64,000 nt of DNA, taken from the NCBI GenBank assembly GCA_003214215.1, contig QCLX01000006.1, positions 1-64,000 of the forward strand, given 5' to 3'. The number at the start of each line of letters is the position of its first letter. The first letter of the stretch is position 1. Shown here one piece after another: positions 44,984 through 55,049 of this stretch. The stretch comes from Prochlorococcus sp. AG-418-G18 (GTDB lineage: Bacteria; Cyanobacteriota; Cyanobacteriia; PCC-6307; Cyanobiaceae). The notes beneath the pieces are model-generated. The model did no database searches and was not told where the DNA came from. It was given only the letters and a program-made list of their open reading frames with translations. A program made the translations under genes and the position numbers.

Positions 44984-45406
44984 TTGGAAATTAATAAAAA
45001 TAAAGAGACCCTGCATTGCGGTACAAAACCAAAAAAAATTGCTTTTGGAATAGCACCCCTTGGTATAGTTTCAGTAGGAATAGTGCCAATGGGAGTAATA
45101 AGTATTGGAGTAGTCCCAATGGGAGTATTCTCTTTTGGTGCAGTAGCAATGGGAATAGTCAATTTATCAGTAGTTGGGATGGGAATTATCTCTGCTGGGG
45201 TAACGACTATGGGAATATGGGAGTATTCTCCTAATTCTCAAAACAATCATCATAGTCATTCCAAACAAATTTCAAATTCAAGCAAAGAAAATATGATGTC
45301 AGATATATTTAACACTAAACAAGAAGCTGAAAAGGCTGCCTCAAAATACGGATGTATTGGAGCACATAAAATGGGTAAAAAATGGATGCCCTGTAAGATG
45401 CACTAG
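44984..45406 (+). CDS. Glycine-pentapeptide repeat protein with DUF3721-like C terminus
   Basis: A 140-residue protein. Residues about 23-82 consist of some twelve tandem pentapeptides of a G-hydrophobic-hydrophobic-x-hydrophobic type (GIAPL, GIVSV, GIVPM, GVISI, GVVPM and so on), unlike the classic A(D/N)Lxx series. A His/Ser linker follows (NNHHSHSKQ). The C terminus ends with YGCIGAHKMGKKWMPCKMH, resembling DUF3721. The start is TTG. It is probably membrane-associated or forms a hydrophobic beta-helix; function unknown. Confidence 0.6.
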   Translation: MEINKNKETLHCGTKPKKIAFGIAPLGIVSVGIVPMGVISIGVVPMGVFSFGAVAMGIVNLSVVGMGIISAGVTTMGIWEYSPNSQNNHHSHSKQISNSSKENMMSDIFNTKQEAEKAASKYGCIGAHKMGKKWMPCKMH

Positions 45407-45437
45407 ATATTTTTATTAGTCAAAAATTTATTGAATA

Positions 45438-46217
45438 TTAATTCAAAATCTCTACTCTAAAATCAAGATTTTTTGCCTCATCAGTAGTTAATTTTCTTGA
45501 CCAAGCTCCTTGCACAGGACTATTCCATCTAAACCCAGCATTTTTAGCTAAAGATCTATCTTCGTAACTAATAAGCGCCTTATATAAAAACCTCGGTTCG
45601 GTAGCTTTAAGTAAAAGTTCCTCTAAATTATCGCATTTTTTGAAGACCTCAGATATGTAAAAGCAATCAGATAAAGCTCTATGTAAATTCCATACTGGTA
45701 TTGAAAAAGATAAAGCTAGATCAGTTACTGAGGGTCTATTTTTTAGTGACTTTTGAAAAGACCAATTAATATCCTCCAAACTGCATATCCATTTTTTATG
45801 AAGTTTAGGTAATCTTCCTCTCCCAAACCATTTCTTATCAAACTCTACATTATGCGCGACAATGAAATCGGAACAATCAACAAGTTTCAGAAAGAAATTT
45901 AATCCATCCTCCCATGGTTGAGAGATATTAGTTACTTCAGCAGATATGCCATTCACATGTTCGGCTTCATTATCATTAACTGGGAATAAAAATGAAACTT
46001 GTGAAAGAACGCACTTAAAAGATACATCAAACAAAATACAACCTATCTCAATCACTTCATCTTTATTTTCGTCTAAACCTGTTGTTTCAGTATCAAGAAT
46101 TAAAATTTTTTCAATTTTTTTATTTTGATTAGCAACACTCTCTTCAGAGGGATAACTGATAACTTGATCCTGAAGAATATCCAATTGATTTAATTCTTTT
46201 TTGTTAGATAGATCCAA
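45438..46217 (-). CDS. DEDDh 3'-5' exonuclease (DnaQ-like) with C-terminal extension
   Basis: A 259-residue protein. Exo I is ILILDTETTGLDE (about 37-49), Exo II is SDFIVAHNVEFDKKWF (about 115-130) and Exo III has the His in WNLHRALSDCFYISEVF (about 176-192). About 60 C-terminal residues add ISYEDRSLAKNAGFRWN and SRKLTTDEA, a small domain found in related cyanobacterial proteins. It could be a proofreading subunit or a stand-alone nuclease. The start is TTG and the gene is divergent from the DUF1350 gene. Confidence 0.8.
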   Translation of the reverse strand: MDLSNKKELNQLDILQDQVISYPSEESVANQNKKIEKILILDTETTGLDENKDEVIEIGCILFDVSFKCVLSQVSFLFPVNDNEAEHVNGISAEVTNISQPWEDGLNFFLKLVDCSDFIVAHNVEFDKKWFGRGRLPKLHKKWICSLEDINWSFQKSLKNRPSVTDLALSFSIPVWNLHRALSDCFYISEVFKKCDNLEELLLKATEPRFLYKALISYEDRSLAKNAGFRWNSPVQGAWSRKLTTDEAKNLDFRVEILN

Positions 46218-46334
46218 TTAGCTGAAAACACTTTAATTTATATTGACGCATTTAATAAAAATTTCTCTTAAATTAATATTAATTAAAAAACATGATTAGA
46301 AAATAATTTTTTAAACATTTTTAGTTTTTTACAG

Positions 46335-47057
46335 ATGACTTTTACAAAATATCAATTTAATAATTTTTGTTATTGGCCTTCAAACCCAAAAAAAATTGTG
46401 GAATTTATTGGTGGAAGTTATCTAGCTTCTAAACCAGATTTAACTTATAGAAGATTCATAGAGAGTTTAATTAATAAAAACTATGCAGTGCACGCATATA
46501 AATACAATCCACAATTTGATCACCAACAACTTGCTATTAAAGCATGGAGAGATTTCAAGAATTGCCGAATATCTTTATCAAAGAGAATAGGAGCATTAAT
46601 TCCTTCAATAAGAATTGGTCATAGTCTAGGCTGCAAACTCCATCTAATTTCCCCTGATGGTGGAAGAAATTGCGAAAAATTCATATCAATAAGTTTTAAC
46701 AACTTCAGTGCTAACAAATCTATTCCATTATTGAAACAAATTTCTCAAAAATTAGAATTCAATAGTGAATTCAGCCCAAGCCCTGAAAGAACTTTGCGAT
46801 TAATTGAAAAAACATATAATCAAAAAAATAACATCCTAATAAAATTCAACTCAGATGAATTAGATCAAACAGATAGATTATTTTCTTGTCTGAAAGCAAG
46901 AAAAGAAGATAATTCTAAGGGGGTAATGTTAAAAGGTACACACACTATAATTGCAAGCGCTGGACTAAGAGAAAATTTTTTGGGAGACTGGGCAGATGAT
47001 GAATTTAAAAGAAATACTATAAAAAAAATTTCAAATTTAATTGATGAATCTTATTAG
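46335..47057 (+). CDS. DUF1350 family alpha/beta-hydrolase-like protein
   Basis: A 240-residue protein of the cyanobacterial/plant DUF1350 group. It has [20 protein letters not shown] near residues 18-37 and a nucleophile-elbow-like [15 protein letters not shown] (about 92-106). A possible late His is in [13 protein letters not shown] (about 199-211), so a Ser-His hydrolase core is plausible. The substrate is unknown. It ends 4 bases inside the convergent acs gene. Confidence 0.7.
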   Translation: MTFTKYQFNNFCYWPSNPKKIVEFIGGSYLASKPDLTYRRFIESLINKNYAVHAYKYNPQFDHQQLAIKAWRDFKNCRISLSKRIGALIPSIRIGHSLGCKLHLISPDGGRNCEKFISISFNNFSANKSIPLLKQISQKLEFNSEFSPSPERTLRLIEKTYNQKNNILIKFNSDELDQTDRLFSCLKARKEDNSKGVMLKGTHTIIASAGLRENFLGDWADDEFKRNTIKKISNLIDESY

Positions 47058-49036
47058 GATAATTCTTTCAGCTTTTCCAAAACAGAACTATCTTCCAGAG
47101 TGCTTATATCACCGCTAATTTTTTCTCCAGCAGCCAAAGATCTTAAAATTCGCCTCATAATTTTTCCACTACGTGTTTTTGGAAGAGAGTCAGAAATTAT
47201 AATTTTTTCAGGCTTTGCGATAATTCCAATTTCATTAACAACATGTTTCTTTAGATTCTCTACTAATTCTGAAGAACCGTTCACGTCTTTCTCTAGAGAT
47301 ACAAAAGCAACTATAACTTCACCTTTCAAATCATCTTTTTTGCCAACTACTGCAGACTCTGCAACTGATTTATGACTTACCAATGCAGATTCTATTTCCA
47401 TTGTTCCTAACCGATGTCCTGAAACACTTATGACATCATCAACTCTTCCCATAATCCATATATATCCATCTTCATCAATGCGTGCTCCATCTCCAGCAAA
47501 ATAAACATTTTTTTCTCCTTTAAAGGAAATATATTCCCAATAACTCTCCAAATATCTCTCTGAGTTTCCGTGAATTGTTCTCATCATTCCTGGCCAAGGT
47601 TTCTTAATAATTAAATAGCCACCCTCGTTCTCCTTAACCTTTTCTCCATTCTTATCGACAATTTCAACTTCGATGCCTGGCAGAGGTAAAGTAGCTGAAC
47701 CTGGCTTTGTAGCAACGACTCCGGGCAAGGGACTTATCATCACACCACCAGTTTCAGTTTGCCACCAAGTATCAACAATAGGGCATTTATCTTTACCAAT
47801 AACATCCTTGTACCAAATCCATGCTTCAGGATTAATTGGTTCTCCAACTGTGCCCAAAAGTCTAAGACTCTCCAAATTATATTTATCAGGTATTTCACGC
47901 CCAGACTTCATAAATGCTCTTATTGCAGTTGGTGCAGTATAAAAAATAGAAACCTTATATTTTTGGACAATTTCCCAAAAAGCCCCTAAATTTGAGGGTC
48001 TTGGCACTCCCTCATACATTAAGGTTGTAGCACCATTAGATAAAGGGCCATAAACTATGTAACTATGACCTGTAATCCAACCAACATCAGCAGTACACCA
48101 GTAAATATCGTCATCTTTTAAGTCAAAAATCCATTTAAATGTCAAATGGGACCAAAGATTGTAGCCACCTGTGGTGTGAACTACACCTTTGGGCTTTCCA
48201 GTAGATCCTGAAGTATAAAGAATAAAAAGCCTATCTTCGCTATTCATTATTTCTGGTTCACAATGATCTTTTTGATCTTTTAATAATTCGTGCCACCAAA
48301 AATCTCTATCATCAACCATCGAAATATTTTTTTGGGATCGTCGTACAACAACTACTTTTTCAACAACTTTATCTGCCCCACTTTCAATGGCCGCATCAAC
48401 TGCTTTCTTAAGTTCAATCACTTTATCTTTTCTAAAGCCACCATCAGCAGTAATAACAAATCTAGCGTTTCCATCAATCAACCTATCTTTTAAGGCTTCT
48501 GAAGAAAATCCTCCGAAGACAACTGAATGAGGCGCGCCAATTCTTGCACAAGCCAACATCGCAAACATCGCTTCAGGAATCATAGGCATATAAATACATA
48601 CCAAATCTCCTTTTTTTACACCAATTGCTTTTAATGCATTAGCTGCTTTACATACCTCTTTTAGAAGTTCTTCGTAAGTATATTTTTTGCTATCTCCGGG
48701 TTCGCCTTCCCATATAAGTGCAGTCTTTCCTCCAAGACCGCTATTAATGTGTCTATCTAAGCAGTTATATGTAATATTGAGTTTCCCTTCTTTGAACCAT
48801 TTAAAAAAGGGGGCATTTTTGTTATCTAATACAGTTTGGAATGGCTCAAACCAATCTAATTCGGATTTTGCGAAAGATTCCCAAAATTGAATGGGATTAT
48901 CTGATGCTTGTTTTTTTAGACTTTGTAATTCTTCTTGACTACTAATATTTGAGTTTTCTGCAAAATTCTTTGATGGAGGGAAAATTCTCTTTTCTTCAAG
49001 TATGTTATTGATTGAATTTTTTTTATCTAATGACAT
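47054..49036 (-). CDS. acs: Acetyl-CoA synthetase
   Basis: Makes acetyl-CoA from acetate, ATP and CoA. The 660-residue length is typical. The AMP-binding P-loop is [20 protein letters not shown] (about 265-284), then [16 protein letters not shown] (about 409-424). The C-terminal catalytic Lys is in [15 protein letters not shown] (about 620-634). It probably ends the minus-strand group that begins at comB, although the 93-base gap before sds may carry its own promoter. Confidence 0.95.
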   Translation of the reverse strand: MSLDKKNSINNILEEKRIFPPSKNFAENSNISSQEELQSLKKQASDNPIQFWESFAKSELDWFEPFQTVLDNKNAPFFKWFKEGKLNITYNCLDRHINSGLGGKTALIWEGEPGDSKKYTYEELLKEVCKAANALKAIGVKKGDLVCIYMPMIPEAMFAMLACARIGAPHSVVFGGFSSEALKDRLIDGNARFVITADGGFRKDKVIELKKAVDAAIESGADKVVEKVVVVRRSQKNISMVDDRDFWWHELLKDQKDHCEPEIMNSEDRLFILYTSGSTGKPKGVVHTTGGYNLWSHLTFKWIFDLKDDDIYWCTADVGWITGHSYIVYGPLSNGATTLMYEGVPRPSNLGAFWEIVQKYKVSIFYTAPTAIRAFMKSGREIPDKYNLESLRLLGTVGEPINPEAWIWYKDVIGKDKCPIVDTWWQTETGGVMISPLPGVVATKPGSATLPLPGIEVEIVDKNGEKVKENEGGYLIIKKPWPGMMRTIHGNSERYLESYWEYISFKGEKNVYFAGDGARIDEDGYIWIMGRVDDVISVSGHRLGTMEIESALVSHKSVAESAVVGKKDDLKGEVIVAFVSLEKDVNGSSELVENLKKHVVNEIGIIAKPEKIIISDSLPKTRSGKIMRRILRSLAAGEKISGDISTLEDSSVLEKLKELS

Positions 49037-49129
49037 TAAATAAATCTATGCTTAATAAATTTAGTCGAAAAAATTAAAGTTTTCAAAAATTTTAATATTA
49101 ATTTAGCTCAAAGATTTATTTTAAAAGAT

Positions 49130-50101
49130 CTAATAAATACGGCTTAGAACAAATTCTGGAAGAGCCATTAAAGCTCTTTTATATTCTGAATCAGGAAGCC
49201 AGACTATAGCCTCTTTAGAAAGCATTGCAAAATCCTCAGCTAATTTTCTGGAACTTTCAATAGCTTTAGAATTCATGATGATATTAAGAGCATCATCTAA
49301 ATCATCTTTTTCAGCAAGTTCTCTATTTATAAGAACTGACAATTTTTTATTTTCTTCTAAGGCATATAAAACTGGGGCGGTAAGATAACCGCTAGCAAGA
49401 TCACTTACAGCAGGCTTTCCAAGTTGTTTATCATTTCCAGTAAAGTCAAGAATGTCATCTACAACTTGGAATGCTAAACCAATATTTTTGCCAAAATCAT
49501 ACAACGAGGTTAAGTTTTCGTCATTAATACCACTCAAAACTCCAGCAGCTTTACAACTATTGGCTATTAATGATGCTGTTTTACAATAACTTTTGTTGAT
49601 GTATTTGGAAAAAGATTGAGCCGAATCAAATCTATTTAAATTTTGTTTAATTTCACCCTCTGCTAAATCCATTATTACTCTACTAAGTAATTTAACTACA
49701 TCTACATTGTCAAGATTTGCTAGGTGCCAACTTGCTTGAGCGAATAAAAAGTCACCCGCCAAAACAGCTACTCTGGTATTAAATCTGCTATGAACTGTAT
49801 CTACTCCTCTTCTTGTGGAAGCCTCATCAACAACATCATCATGGACTAATGAGGCTGTATGAATCATCTCAGTTATTTCAGCAAGCCTTTTATGTTTGCT
49901 TGTCAAGCAGAATTCAGGAGATATAGCTTTTGAAATCAATAGAACTATACCAGGCCTCAACCTTTTTCCCCCAGCACTAAAAAGGTGTTCTGCAGCTGCT
50001 TGAAGAATTGGATGACCAGCTCCTATTAGATTTTTCAGTTCTAAAATAAGATCATCAAGATCATTTTCAACTGGTTGTAGTAGCTCTGTTACTGTATTCA
50101 T
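49130..50101 (-). CDS. sds: Polyprenyl (probably solanesyl) diphosphate synthase
   Basis: Chain-elongating prenyltransferase for the plastoquinone side chain. The 323-residue protein has the first Asp-rich motif LVHDDVVDEASTRRG (about 89-103, DDVVDE) and the second AFQVVDDILDFTGN (DDILD, about 215-219). The bulky-residue-free region before the first motif is compatible with a long-chain product. It lies 27 bases after murI in a probable operon. Product length (C45) is inferred from family and cyanobacterial biology. Confidence 0.88.
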   Translation of the reverse strand: MNTVTELLQPVENDLDDLILELKNLIGAGHPILQAAAEHLFSAGGKRLRPGIVLLISKAISPEFCLTSKHKRLAEITEMIHTASLVHDDVVDEASTRRGVDTVHSRFNTRVAVLAGDFLFAQASWHLANLDNVDVVKLLSRVIMDLAEGEIKQNLNRFDSAQSFSKYINKSYCKTASLIANSCKAAGVLSGINDENLTSLYDFGKNIGLAFQVVDDILDFTGNDKQLGKPAVSDLASGYLTAPVLYALEENKKLSVLINRELAEKDDLDDALNIIMNSKAIESSRKLAEDFAMLSKEAIVWLPDSEYKRALMALPEFVLSRIY

Positions 50102-50128
50102 GATTGACCTCTTCTATATCTTAAGGAA

Positions 50129-50923
50129 TCAAACATTACTTCGGAGGTTAACCAACCTAATTTCTTTATTAATCCCAAGCCAAAATTTTACTTTATTGGA
50201 AAACTCATCTCTTCCTGAAGTAACAAAAAATTTTACATTTCCGAAAGAAATTCTCTCATAGCGGTCAGTTTTTGGAATAGCAAAAGATTCATTAAATTTT
50301 TTTATTAATGCTACCGATGGATCAATAATTTTTATATTTGAATCTAATTTTTTTCTTAAAAATTCATAAATTAAAGGATAGTGACTACATCCAAGTATTA
50401 ATTCTTCAATATTTTTGTTTATTAGTTGTCCTAAGTATAAGTCTGAAAGACTATTTAACTTATCAAGATTTAATTTTTCTTTTTCAATTTCTGATACTAA
50501 TTCTGGACATTCTTGCTGAAATATTATCATATTCTCTTTTTTAGAATTGATAGCTTTCTTGTAATACGATGATCGAACAGTTGTTTGTGTTGCTAGGACA
50601 CCAATTATTTGTTTATTAACTATTTCCGATACTGAGTTTATAAGGTCAAAACAAGGGACCTTTAAATTATCTTCTAGAATATCAAGCGCACACGCATTTG
50701 TAGTGTTACAAGCAACTAAAAGTGCATCCAAATTCTTATCAATAAAAAAAGTACAAATCTCCTTTGCAATTAATCTTATCTCTTTAAAATTTTTACTCCC
50801 ATAAGGTATTCTTTTTGTATCCGCCAAATAAAAAACTTCTACATCTTCACGTGTTTTTAGTAAAGAATTAAGGATAGTAAAACCACCTATTCCGCTATCA
50901 AATATACCTATTTTAAGTTTCAC
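50129..50923 (-). CDS. murI: Glutamate racemase
   Basis: Supplies D-glutamate for peptidoglycan. The 264-residue protein has the first catalytic Cys in ALLVACNTTNACALDI (about 69-84) and the second in LILGCSHYPLIYEF (about 178-191), with the GIFDSGIGGFTIL start. The GTG start at 50923 overlaps the amidase stop (GTGA), so translation is coupled. The enzyme works directly upstream of the murF step encoded elsewhere in this window. Confidence 0.92.
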   Translation of the reverse strand: MKLKIGIFDSGIGGFTILNSLLKTREDVEVFYLADTKRIPYGSKNFKEIRLIAKEICTFFIDKNLDALLVACNTTNACALDILEDNLKVPCFDLINSVSEIVNKQIIGVLATQTTVRSSYYKKAINSKKENMIIFQQECPELVSEIEKEKLNLDKLNSLSDLYLGQLINKNIEELILGCSHYPLIYEFLRKKLDSNIKIIDPSVALIKKFNESFAIPKTDRYERISFGNVKFFVTSGRDEFSNKVKFWLGINKEIRLVNLRSNV

Positions 50924-52005
50924 CCTACTTTATCTAGATATTCGAGGATGCCTTTTGCAATTGCATAGGCTAATCTTTTTCGATGGGTTATTTTTTCTAA
51001 TCTTCTTGCATCTAATCTTCCCGTTAAAAATCCGATTTCTACAAGGACTGCAGGCATCCTAGTATTTTTAATCACATAAAATCGACCTTGTTTAACTCCT
51101 CGATCAGGACTCCCAGGGGAAACTCTTAAAATTTGTTTTTGAATTCTTTTCGCGAGTAATCTTCCTCTCCACCCTCTGTAATAAAAGGTTTCCAATCCAT
51201 TTATGTCCCTTCTTTTACCTCTTGAGGCATTTGCATGAATACTTACAAAGATATCTGCATCCGAATTATTAGCAATGGAAACTCTTGGAGGTAAATCCAA
51301 ATCAACGTCATTTGTTCTGGTCAATCTTACTTTGACACCTTTCTCAGAAAGTAAATTTTTAACCTTTTTTGAAATCTCTAGAACAACATCTGTTTCTCTA
51401 ATACCACCAATACCTATTGCTCCCGGATCAGGTCCTCCATGCCCTGGATCGATTACAACCTCAAACTTGTTTCGTTTTACCTCTGGTAGTTTCAAGTAAC
51501 TATAATTGTTTTTCTTCTTATGAATTAAATTTTGATTTGCTTTGATATTTCCTCTTTTCTTTTCAACTAAACCTTCACCAATCTTTTTAAATGAATATTT
51601 TGGGTTAAATAGTTTAATTCTCCATCTATTTTGATCTAAGCCAACCATTTGCCAAGTCAAAGGTTTCAAATAAGTGTCTTCTTTAAATTCAATTACTAAT
51701 CTTGTTTTACCCTTATTTGGTTTACCTAATCTAATTTCTTTTATTGGACCATTACCTTTTATTATTCTGGGATTTTTTAATTCTCCTGAAAAATCTACCC
51801 AGAATCTGTCCCCATATATTTGGTTAGCCTTCTGAAAATATGCTTTTAAATTTGAATTTGATTTGGTTCTTAATTCTAAAACCCCATTAGTGTTTATCGC
51901 CCATGCAGCCAGAACACTTGAAGATTTAACTGGGATTATTGAAGAATTTAAAAATAAAAAAACGGATAAATAACGAAAAAGTTTATTATCTAAAAACTTT
52001 ATCAT
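50920..52005 (-). CDS. N-acetylmuramoyl-L-alanine amidase with AMIN domain (AmiC-type)
   Basis: Cuts the peptide from glycan in septal peptidoglycan. The 361-residue protein has an N-terminal signal/anchor (hydrophobic about 12-34) and an AMIN-type domain (about 40-130). The zinc amidase part begins at VVIDPGHGGPDPGAIG (His and following, about 182-197) and includes ETDVVLEIS (Glu), DIFVSIHANAS (His) and VLVEIGFLTG. The ATG overlaps the nitrilase stop by one base and its own stop overlaps murI, so the three are coupled. Confidence 0.9.
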   Translation of the reverse strand: MIKFLDNKLFRYLSVFLFLNSSIIPVKSSSVLAAWAINTNGVLELRTKSNSNLKAYFQKANQIYGDRFWVDFSGELKNPRIIKGNGPIKEIRLGKPNKGKTRLVIEFKEDTYLKPLTWQMVGLDQNRWRIKLFNPKYSFKKIGEGLVEKKRGNIKANQNLIHKKKNNYSYLKLPEVKRNKFEVVIDPGHGGPDPGAIGIGGIRETDVVLEISKKVKNLLSEKGVKVRLTRTNDVDLDLPPRVSIANNSDADIFVSIHANASRGKRRDINGLETFYYRGWRGRLLAKRIQKQILRVSPGSPDRGVKQGRFYVIKNTRMPAVLVEIGFLTGRLDARRLEKITHRKRLAYAIAKGILEYLDKVG

Positions 52006-52832
52006 TAGTTTGAAAACAATTTGTTTTTTCTATGTTTAAGGCTTGGCATCTGCTCCCTAATTTTCTTTACTCTTTCTTTATCAGCAGGTGCTATTGCAGC
52101 TCCCTGAGTTTTTCCGGCATCAGATAAAACTGTCCCCCAAGGATCAATTACCATTGCATGGCCATGACTTTGCCTTCTCCCATAATGAATTCCAGTTTGA
52201 GCTGGAGCGACGACATATGCTGTATTCTCAATTGCTCTTGCTTGTAATAGGATTTGCCAATGATCTTTTCCAGTGAATGCTGTAAAAGCTGCGGGAATCA
52301 TAATTAGCTCTGCTCCATTCGAAGACAAATATCTATAAAGTTCAGGAAATCTAACGTCGTAACAAATCGATAATCCTATTTTGCATAAACCAGGGACATC
52401 TACGACAGGTGGATACTCTGCCCCAGATAAAATAGTGGACGATTCCTTGTATAAATTTCCATCTGGCAAATCAACATCAAACAAGTGAATCTTGTCGTAT
52501 TTTGCCAAAATCTGTCCATCTTTCCCAAATAAGGCTGACCTATTAAAAGTATGGCTGCCATCACCCGCAGGGACAGGATATCCTCCTCCCAATAGAAATA
52601 TTTGATATCTTTGAGACATGGTTTTTAGAAAATTTGCACACTTTTCTGACAATTCAGAAGCTAATCTAAGTTTTTCATCATCTCCTCCTAAAAAAGCAAA
52701 ATTCTCAGGTAATCCTATTAACTCAGCACCTCTTCTAGCAGCTAATTCAATCTGTTCTTCTGCTTCAGTAAAATTTGCTTCAACATTTGAAGTACTTGTA
52801 ATTTGCAATGCAGCTACCAAAAAATCAGTCAA
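52005..52832 (-). CDS. Nitrilase-family carbon-nitrogen hydrolase (Nit1-like)
   Basis: A 275-residue amidohydrolase with the Glu-Lys-Cys triad: Glu in LIGLPENFAFLG (about 38-49), Lys in KYDKIHLFDVDLP (about 109-121) and Cys in IGLSICYDVRFPELYRYLS (about 151-169). The Nit1-like group includes omega-amidase and deaminated-glutathione amidase, which repair metabolic by-products; either may apply. The start is TTG. It is downstream of comB by 30 bases and coupled to the amidase gene. Confidence 0.85.
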   Translation of the reverse strand: MTDFLVAALQITSTSNVEANFTEAEEQIELAARRGAELIGLPENFAFLGGDDEKLRLASELSEKCANFLKTMSQRYQIFLLGGGYPVPAGDGSHTFNRSALFGKDGQILAKYDKIHLFDVDLPDGNLYKESSTILSGAEYPPVVDVPGLCKIGLSICYDVRFPELYRYLSSNGAELIMIPAAFTAFTGKDHWQILLQARAIENTAYVVAPAQTGIHYGRRQSHGHAMVIDPWGTVLSDAGKTQGAAIAPADKERVKKIREQMPSLKHRKNKLFSN

Positions 52833-52862
52833 GACTTTACTCCTAATGAACCAACTCGTAAA

Positions 52863-53594
52863 TCATGAAGCATGAATCACACCTCTTTCAACTTGAGCTG
52901 GAACAATGTCTAAGCAATCAAGTTCAGAGCAACATTTAAAATCATCCTCATAATCTCCAAGACTTGTCAATCTTTTGCCATGGGTTGCTGTTTTTAAACA
53001 TTTCAAAATATCATTTTTCCAGAAGTCCCAAAGTGCCAAAGCAGCTTGTAATTCGTCATTCAAAATATTAATTTCGAAATCACAGTTCTGTTTCAGGTAT
53101 GAGGCCAAAGCACCAGCAGCTAAAGAATCCTCAAGCGAATAAGAGTCTTCCCAACCACTACCAAGTATTAAAACATTTTCGCTTTTTAATGAAATGATTT
53201 TTTCAGCAACTGCTTTCCTATTTGGGAGACCCATAGCAAATAAATGCTTAGCATTTTGAACTTTTTGCAATGATTTTGTCCCATTAGTAGTACTCATAAA
53301 TAGTCTTTTACCACAAACAACTTTTTTCGTAACTGATAATGGAGAATTTCCTAAATCAAAGCCCTCAATCTTCTTTCCGCCTCTCTCTCCAAGCATTAGT
53401 CTCTTTTCGGGTTGCCACTTAATTGCAGATTCTTTTAATAAATCTAAATCTGCAAAAACTTGTATTGAATCAGCTCCATTTTTCAAAGCCCAGGAAATTG
53501 TTGTTGTAGCTCTTAAAACATCAATGACCACTGCAATGTCTGGACTATTTTCTGGAACATCCTTTGCAACGTGATAATAAGTAAGATTAATAAT
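52863..53594 (-). CDS. comB: 2-phosphosulfolactate phosphatase, non-standard start likely
   Basis: Family enzyme dephosphorylating 2-phosphosulfolactate, first known from coenzyme M synthesis; the cyanobacterial role is unclear. The core VVIDVLRATTTISWALKNGA, then LGERGGKKIEGFDLGNSP and STTNGTKSLQ, is clear. The nearest standard start (GTG 53531) would cut off about 21 residues that align with the family N terminus (NLTYYHVAKDVPENSPDIA). The open frame upstream offers only ATT (53594 and 53591) or CTG (53597), and an in-frame TAG lies just beyond. I give the ATT start, about 243 residues, a typical length. Confidence 0.75.
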   Translation of the reverse strand: MINLTYYHVAKDVPENSPDIAVVIDVLRATTTISWALKNGADSIQVFADLDLLKESAIKWQPEKRLMLGERGGKKIEGFDLGNSPLSVTKKVVCGKRLFMSTTNGTKSLQKVQNAKHLFAMGLPNRKAVAEKIISLKSENVLILGSGWEDSYSLEDSLAAGALASYLKQNCDFEINILNDELQAALALWDFWKNDILKCLKTATHGKRLTSLGDYEDDFKCCSELDCLDIVPAQVERGVIHAS

Positions 53595-53725
53595 CAGATC
53601 CCTTTTCTAAATTTATTATAGAAAACAGTTACTTAATTTGATTATTTTTTTTTAAAAAACAAACTTATTGATAATATATAACTAATTTGTTTTTACAGAA
53701 ATTTTATCAAGTATTTAATTTGAAA

Positions 53726-55036
53726 ATGAATAATATCCGCACAATAAAAGGTGGAGTTAATTTAAAAGGAAAATTAAAAGTACCTGGAGATAAATCTATT
53801 TCTCATAGAGCTTTAATAATAGGAAGTATTGCTAAGGGTGAGACGACTATTGAGGGGTTCTTACATTCTGAAGATCCACTTTCAACTGCTGATTGTCTTA
53901 GAAAATTAGGTGTAAATATACCAGAAATAAAAAAAAATGAGCCTTTTACGATTTCAGGATTGGGTCTTGATGGATTTAAAGAGCCCAAAGAAATTCTAAA
54001 TTGTGGTAACTCGGGAACCACCATGAGATTATTAATGGGGTTACTTGCCGGTCAAGAAGGCAAGAATTTCATCCTAACAGGTGACATCTCTCTTAATGAA
54101 AGGCCAATGGGGAGAGTGGGCAAACCGTTATCTTTGATGGGTGGCAAAATTTCTGGCAGAGAAAAAGGAAACAAAGCTCCAATCTCAATTGATGGGAATA
54201 AACTAAAAGGGTGCGTTATTGGAACCCCTGTAGCTAGTGCTCAAATAAAATCTGCAATCTTATTGGCAGGCCTCAAAGCTTCTGGAACAACTTCTGTTAT
54301 TGAACCAGCATCTTCAAGAGATCATACTGAAAGAATGTTAAAAGCATTTGGAGCAAACATCAGTATCAGAGGAGAATTAGGAAGGAATATAGTTATCAAG
54401 TCAGGGGGTAACTTAATTGGTCAGAGAATATTGATTCCTGGAGACATAAGCTCTGCTTCTTTTTGGATGATTGCGGCATCTATTGTTCCAAATTCAGAGG
54501 TTTTAATTCAGAATGTCGGACTAAATCCCACTAGAACAGGGATTTTAGATGTAATGGATTCAATGGGGTGCAATTATGAGATTTTAGATGAATCTACTAT
54601 TGCAGGTGAACCTATTGGATCTATTAAAGTAAAGACTGCAAATAATTTAAGATCATTCACTATTGAAGGAGATATTCTCCCAAAACTTATAGATGAAATT
54701 CCTATCCTTACTGTAGCTGCCTGTTTTTGTAATGGAGTTTCTGAAATTAAAGATGCACAAGAATTAAGAGTTAAGGAGACAGATCGATTAAAAGTCATGG
54801 CACTACAGTTACAAAAATTCGGTGCTGAAATAACAGAAAAAGAGGATGGGTTAATTATTAATGGACAATCAAAATTTCATTCTGCGGAGGTAGACAGCGA
54901 GACAGATCATCGAGTAGCGATGAGTCTTGCTATTGCTTCACTTCTTGCCAAAGGTACCTCAAAAATCATGAGAGCAGATGCAGCTAGCGTCTCTTATCCC
55001 ACTTTTTGGGAAGAGCTGGCCAAATTAACTAACTAG
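53726..55036 (+). CDS. aroA: 3-phosphoshikimate 1-carboxyvinyltransferase (EPSP synthase)
   Basis: Sixth step of the shikimate pathway. The 436-residue protein has [16 protein letters not shown] (about 18-33), [20 protein letters not shown] (about 92-111) and the catalytic Asp/Glu region [15 protein letters not shown] start at ATG 53726; an upstream TTG would add 13 residues without support. It heads a plus-strand unit with the mnmC-like and glmU genes and is divergent from comB. Confidence 0.95.
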   Translation: MNNIRTIKGGVNLKGKLKVPGDKSISHRALIIGSIAKGETTIEGFLHSEDPLSTADCLRKLGVNIPEIKKNEPFTISGLGLDGFKEPKEILNCGNSGTTMRLLMGLLAGQEGKNFILTGDISLNERPMGRVGKPLSLMGGKISGREKGNKAPISIDGNKLKGCVIGTPVASAQIKSAILLAGLKASGTTSVIEPASSRDHTERMLKAFGANISIRGELGRNIVIKSGGNLIGQRILIPGDISSASFWMIAASIVPNSEVLIQNVGLNPTRTGILDVMDSMGCNYEILDESTIAGEPIGSIKVKTANNLRSFTIEGDILPKLIDEIPILTVAACFCNGVSEIKDAQELRVKETDRLKVMALQLQKFGAEITEKEDGLIINGQSKFHSAEVDSETDHRVAMSLAIASLLAKGTSKIMRADAASVSYPTFWEELAKLTN

Positions 55037-55049
55037 CCTTAAAAAGTTT

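Noticed and set aside
47673-48890. Open frames on the plus strand opposite acs
   Set aside because: They are antisense to strongly conserved acetyl-CoA synthetase motifs and encode low-complexity or proline-rich products with no recognisable domain.
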